A stretch of 6,980 nt of DNA. It comes from Hadesarchaea archaeon. Lineage in GTDB: Archaea; Hadarchaeota; Hadarchaeia; Hadarchaeales; Hadarchaeaceae. Location of the stretch: NCBI GenBank assembly GCA_003661465.1, contig QMWE01000051.1, positions 1 through 6,980 on the forward strand, read 5' to 3'. A program made the translations under genes and the position numbers. Positions 6,094-6,980 of this stretch are shown in pieces. The stretch's first letter is position 1. Every line of letters starts with the position of its first letter. The notes below the pieces were generated by a model that saw nothing but the letters and a program-made list of their open reading frames with translations, searched no databases and was not told where the DNA came from.

Positions 6094-6102
6094 ATAAAAA
6101 TA
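6094..6102 (-). promoter_or_regulatory. TATA-like box for dtdA, also T-rich 3' flank of tRNA-Val
   Basis: The minus strand reads TATTTTTAT. Its centre is about 25 bases upstream of the first ATG at 6074, which predicts a leaderless dtdA mRNA. Because it directly follows the CCA end of tRNA-Val, the T-run could also act as the terminator of that tRNA. Confidence 0.5.
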
Positions 6103-6104
6103 GG

Positions 6105-6211
6105 TGGTGGGCCCGGAGGGATTCGAACCCTCGAACTTCGCCATGTCAAGGCGACGTTTGTTAAGGAGGGGATTGGCCCCAGCTCCCTCATAACCACTAG
6201 ACCACGGGCCC
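6105..6211 (-). tRNA. tRNA-Val(GAC) with a 31-nt intron in the D-arm, CCA encoded
   Basis: The acceptor stem is GGGCCCG/CGGGCCC with discriminator A and an encoded CCA. The anticodon arm is TCGCC-TTGACAT-GGCGA, which puts GAC at 34-36 and makes it valine. The variable region has five bases, and the T-arm is GAGGG-TTCGAAT-CCCTC, all perfectly paired. The D-arm is interrupted: GTCTAGTGGTTATG is followed by 31 extra bases before ACG and the anticodon stem. Removing them restores a normal TGACG and a 76-base tRNA including CCA. The gene should be functional after splicing. A TATA box ATTTATACC lies about 25 bases upstream. Automated finders may miss or misread this gene because of the intron. Confidence 0.92.
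6158..6188 (-). other. tRNA-Val intron between positions 23 and 24 (bulge-helix-bulge)
   Basis: The boundaries come from a 3-4-3 bulge-helix-bulge fold. Exon GTTA pairs with intron-end TAAC, the bulges are TG|A and AA|A, and an intron helix GGGAG/CTCCT follows (one G-U pair), with a further inner GGGG/CCCC possible. Cutting after the second base of each bulge yields TTATG joined to ACG, which rebuilds the D-stem (G10-C25, T11-A24, C12-G23). The boundaries can slide by one base without changing the product. Confidence 0.8.
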
Positions 6212-6231
6212 CAGATGAATCTAATCAGGTT

Positions 6232-6240
6232 GGTATAAAT
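6232..6240 (-). promoter_or_regulatory. TATA box for tRNA-Val
   Basis: The minus strand reads ATTTATACC, centred about 25 bases upstream of the first tRNA base at 6211. That is the expected distance for transcription starting at or next to the mature 5' end. Confidence 0.6.
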
Positions 6241-6256
6241 CGTTTGATATGAAACG
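6241..6256. repeat. Short perfect inverted repeat between the two tRNA genes
   Basis: CGTTT and AAACG arms surround a six-base centre. The element directly abuts the encoded CCA of tRNA-Ala and precedes the tRNA-Val TATA box. It could be a trailer hairpin or simply chance at this length. Confidence 0.35.
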
Positions 6257-6279
6257 TGGTGGACCGGGCGGGATTTGAA

Positions 6280-6309
6280 TTCGCGCGATGCCGGTGTTCC
6301 GGGCACCGT
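6280..6309 (-). other. tRNA-Ala intron 3, T-loop, between positions 53 and 54
   Basis: The 30-base insert separates GCGGG (49-53) from TTCAAAT. It fits a 3-4-3 bulge-helix-bulge: exon CGCG pairs with intron-end CGCG, the bulges are GG|A and AA|T, and a 7-bp intron helix CGGTGCC/GGCATCG (one G-U) stacks next to it. Cuts after the second bulge base give exactly the expected T-arm. An outer exon helix is absent. Confidence 0.85.
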
Positions 6310-6325
6310 CCCGCGACCTCCCGCA

Positions 6326-6344
6326 ATTTGGTCCGATATCCAAA
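6326..6344 (-). other. tRNA-Ala intron 2, canonical position 37/38
   Basis: The 19-base insert lies after A37. The anticodon stem TCCGC/GCGGG is the outer helix. Positions 32-35 (TTGG) pair with intron CCAA as the 4-bp core, and the bulges are CA|T and AT|T. This is the standard archaeal layout and fixes the boundaries. Confidence 0.88.
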
Positions 6345-6360
6345 TGCCAAGCGGACGATC

Positions 6361-6388
6361 AATCTGTTGACGGCACTCCACCGTCATT
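6361..6388 (-). other. tRNA-Ala intron 1, D-loop, 5' boundary uncertain
   Basis: An insert of 26-28 bases lies in the D-loop and must end right before GATC (22-25). It contains a perfect 6-bp hairpin TGACGG/CCGTCA with a 7-base loop. The bulge-helix-bulge is imperfect, with only CTG/CAG plus a C-A mismatch as core. The 5' cut may fall after GGA, GGAA or GGAAA, so the intron starts between 6388 and 6386. Confidence 0.7.
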
Positions 6389-6432
6389 TCCAGGCTGATC
6401 TACCGGCCCACCAGAAAAATATTGACGTGGGG

Positions 6433-6439
6433 ACTTAAG
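6433..6439 (-). promoter_or_regulatory. TATA-like element for tRNA-Ala
   Basis: The minus strand reads CTTAAGT, preceded by AAAATCT. It is centred about 27 bases upstream of the first tRNA base at 6409. It deviates from the best TATA consensus but is placed correctly. Confidence 0.45.
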
Positions 6440-6465
6440 AGATTTTGTAAGCCGAAGAAGACACT

Positions 6466-6651
6466 TTAACGGAGTCTCAATCCACGGACAGTCTTTACCT
6501 TCCATCTGTAACGTTTGATACGACGCGACCTTCCGTATCCACAAGCCGCGCAGACCCCCCGCTGGGCATGATATGCACGTCTCCCGCACCGTCGGCAGCG
6601 AATGTGTACTACCTTATGACGTTTGCCCATCGAGGGAGTGCCCTTGACCAT
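6466..6651 (-). CDS. rpl37e: 50S ribosomal protein L37e
   Basis: This 61-residue, very basic protein is L37e, a zinc-binding large-subunit protein found in archaea and eukaryotes. The start MVKGTPSMGKRH matches the family's M-x-KGTPS-x-GKRH opening. The zinc ribbon ligands are Cys19, Cys22, Cys34 and Cys37 (CRRC and CAAC), followed by the conserved GYGRSRRIKRYRWK. The C-terminal VKTVRGLRLR is Arg-rich. I chose the ATG at 6651 on that family opening. A GTG at 6660 overlapping the preceding stop would add three residues and is less likely. The gene starts five bases after the Sm-like gene's stop, so the two are one transcription unit, a common archaeal pairing. Confidence 0.95.
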   Translation of the reverse strand: MVKGTPSMGKRHKVVHIRCRRCGRRAYHAQRGVCAACGYGRSRRIKRYRWKVKTVRGLRLR

Positions 6652-6656
6652 CTTTC

Positions 6657-6881
6657 TCACTCAGCCGGGGAAATGAAAACGAGACTGTCTCCTCTGATGA
6701 CCATTGTCCCATAACGTTTACTGGCCTCTCCGCTCTGGACTTCTTCCGCCTCTTCAAGCACTATGTTCACGTGTACGTCAAAGCCGCTGAGCTTTCCACG
6801 AAATTCTCTTCCTCCTTTGAGCCCTACAAGCACGGAGGAGCCTAAGGCTCGGTTTAGCACGTCTAGTGGTCGTTGTCCCAT
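6657..6881 (-). CDS. Sm-like RNA-binding protein (archaeal LSm/SmAP)
   Basis: This 74-residue protein is an archaeal Sm-like protein, the family that forms heptameric rings binding U-rich RNA. It starts MGQRPLDVLNRALG, the usual opening of archaeal homologues. The Sm1 motif (about 13-42) has GREFRGKLSGFDVHVNIVL with the RNA-binding Asp and Asn. The Sm2 motif (about 60-71) has MVIRGDSLVFIS, including the conserved RGD. The linker between them is short. The ATG at 6881 is preferred. An ATG at 6890 adds three residues and lies close to the predicted transcription start, so a leaderless longer form is possible, and a TTG at 6893 is least likely. It is followed by L37e five bases after its stop. 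Confidence 0.95.
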   Translation of the reverse strand: MGQRPLDVLNRALGSSVLVGLKGGREFRGKLSGFDVHVNIVLEEAEEVQSGEASKRYGTMVIRGDSLVFISPAE

Positions 6882-6904
6882 GAAAATCATCAACCCATCT
6901 TCAG

Positions 6905-6927
6905 CCTCGTATTTAAGTTTATCGAGG
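6905..6927. promoter_or_regulatory. Shared divergent promoter core flanked by an inverted repeat
   Basis: TATTTAAG at 6910-6917 is AT-rich and nearly symmetric. It lies about 24 bases from the ATG at 6890 on the minus strand and about 27 bases from the ATG at 6941 on the plus strand, so it could serve as TATA box for both genes. It is flanked by CCTCG (6905-6909) and CGAGG (6923-6927), perfect inverted arms that could be an operator. Confidence 0.5.
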
Positions 6928-6940
6928 TATTCTTTTTTTG

Positions 6941-6980
6941 ATGTCGATAAAACGGCGGTACTGGCTGAGAAAGGGCGAGG
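6941..6980 (+). CDS. Start of a probable PUA-domain RNA-binding protein (cut by window edge)
   Basis: Only 13 codons are present, beginning MSIKRRYWLRKGE. The pattern of a basic run, aromatic residue, L-R-K and an acidic residue resembles the N-terminus of small archaeal PUA-domain RNA-binding proteins, which in some archaea lie next to an Sm-like and L37e pair as far as I recall. It is the only plus-strand gene in the window. An AT-rich TATA-like element about 27 bases upstream suggests a leaderless transcript. The frame could also be chance, since so little is visible. Confidence 0.5.
   Translation, partial: MSIKRRYWLRKGE

Larger units (their letters stand above)
6257..6409 (-). tRNA. tRNA-Ala(GGC) interrupted by three introns, CCA encoded
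   Basis: The acceptor stem is GGGCCGG/CCGGTCC with a G3-U70 wobble, the alanine identity element, then discriminator A and an encoded CCA. The anticodon stem is TCCGC/GCGGG (one T-G pair) and the loop TTGGCA-T gives anticodon GGC. The variable region is AGGTC and the T-arm GCGGG-TTCAAAT-CCCGC. The D-stem is GATC/GATC. These pieces are split by three inserts of about 26-28, 19 and 30 bases in the D-loop, anticodon loop (37/38) and T-loop (53/54). Removing all three gives a standard tRNA of about 76-78 bases including CCA. Read without splicing, the T-stem appears to carry two A-C mismatches, which would make it look like a pseudogene. The spliced product is fully regular. A TATA-like CTTAAG lies about 27 bases upstream. 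Confidence 0.92.

Noticed and set aside
6257..6409. tRNA-Ala locus as a pseudogene, because of A-C mismatches in the T-stem and a poor D-arm
   Set aside because: All arms become regular when three bulge-helix-bulge inserts are removed. Alanine identity (G3-U70, GGC anticodon) and the CCA end are intact.
5992..6438. Open frames crossing the two tRNA genes on both strands
   Set aside because: They run through structured tRNA sequence and introns, show no recognisable motifs and have no fitting promoter or ribosome site.
1..6980. CRISPR arrays, insertion sequences, attachment sites or phage genes
   Set aside because: No direct repeat series, transposase or integrase motif, or terminal inverted repeats were found. 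The tRNA interruptions are introns, not integration scars.

Overview
This is an archaeal chromosome segment. The evidence is an L12 stalk protein ending in GLGALFG, archaeal-type L10, L1 and L11, Spt5 with a Sss1/SecE partner, an archaeal D-aminoacyl-tRNA deacylase, a zinc-ribbon L37e, an Sm-like protein, BRE/TATA promoters, and tRNA genes interrupted by bulge-helix-bulge introns. A tubulin-like FtsZ argues against typical Sulfolobales or Thermoproteales. The window alone does not fix the lineage; a euryarchaeal or deep-branching, poorly sampled group fits best.

Almost everything is on the minus strand, so it reads from right to left. At the right edge, the first codons of a probable PUA-domain RNA-binding protein point rightward (6941 on). 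It diverges from an Sm-like protein plus L37e gene pair (6881 down to 6466), and both directions share one AT-rich promoter core. Next come two tRNA genes, each with its own TATA-like box and each encoding its CCA end. tRNA-Ala(GGC) carries three introns (D-loop, anticodon loop, T-loop) and tRNA-Val(GAC) carries one in the D-arm. A probably leaderless dtdA gene follows (6074 to 5274).

A strong BRE/TATA element near 5190 then starts a long, tightly packed operon: ftsZ - secE - spt5 - small OB-fold SSB-like gene - L11 - L1 - L10 - L12 (5144 to 547). It joins cell division (FtsZ), protein export (SecE), transcription elongation (Spt5), single-strand nucleic-acid binding (the OB protein) and the ribosomal stalk base and stalk (L11, L1, L10, L12). 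Spacing is zero or overlapping at several junctions. The one clear internal gap is 78 nt before L11. At the left edge, after a 112-nt intergenic stretch with its own TATA-like box, begins a separate gene for an exported or membrane-anchored DUF3160-type protein, cut by the window edge.

The most unusual content is the triply interrupted tRNA-Ala. Two of its introns, and the tRNA-Val intron, fit a 3-nt bulge / 4-bp helix / 3-nt bulge pattern that fixes their splice sites. Other points worth a look are the L10 protein without the usual archaeal stalk C-terminal motif, the OB-fold gene in the ribosomal operon, a perfect hairpin just inside the L1 coding region, and the inverted repeat around the shared PUA/Sm promoter. 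No insertion sequence, CRISPR array or integration signature was seen. No stretch above 300 bases lacks a gene.
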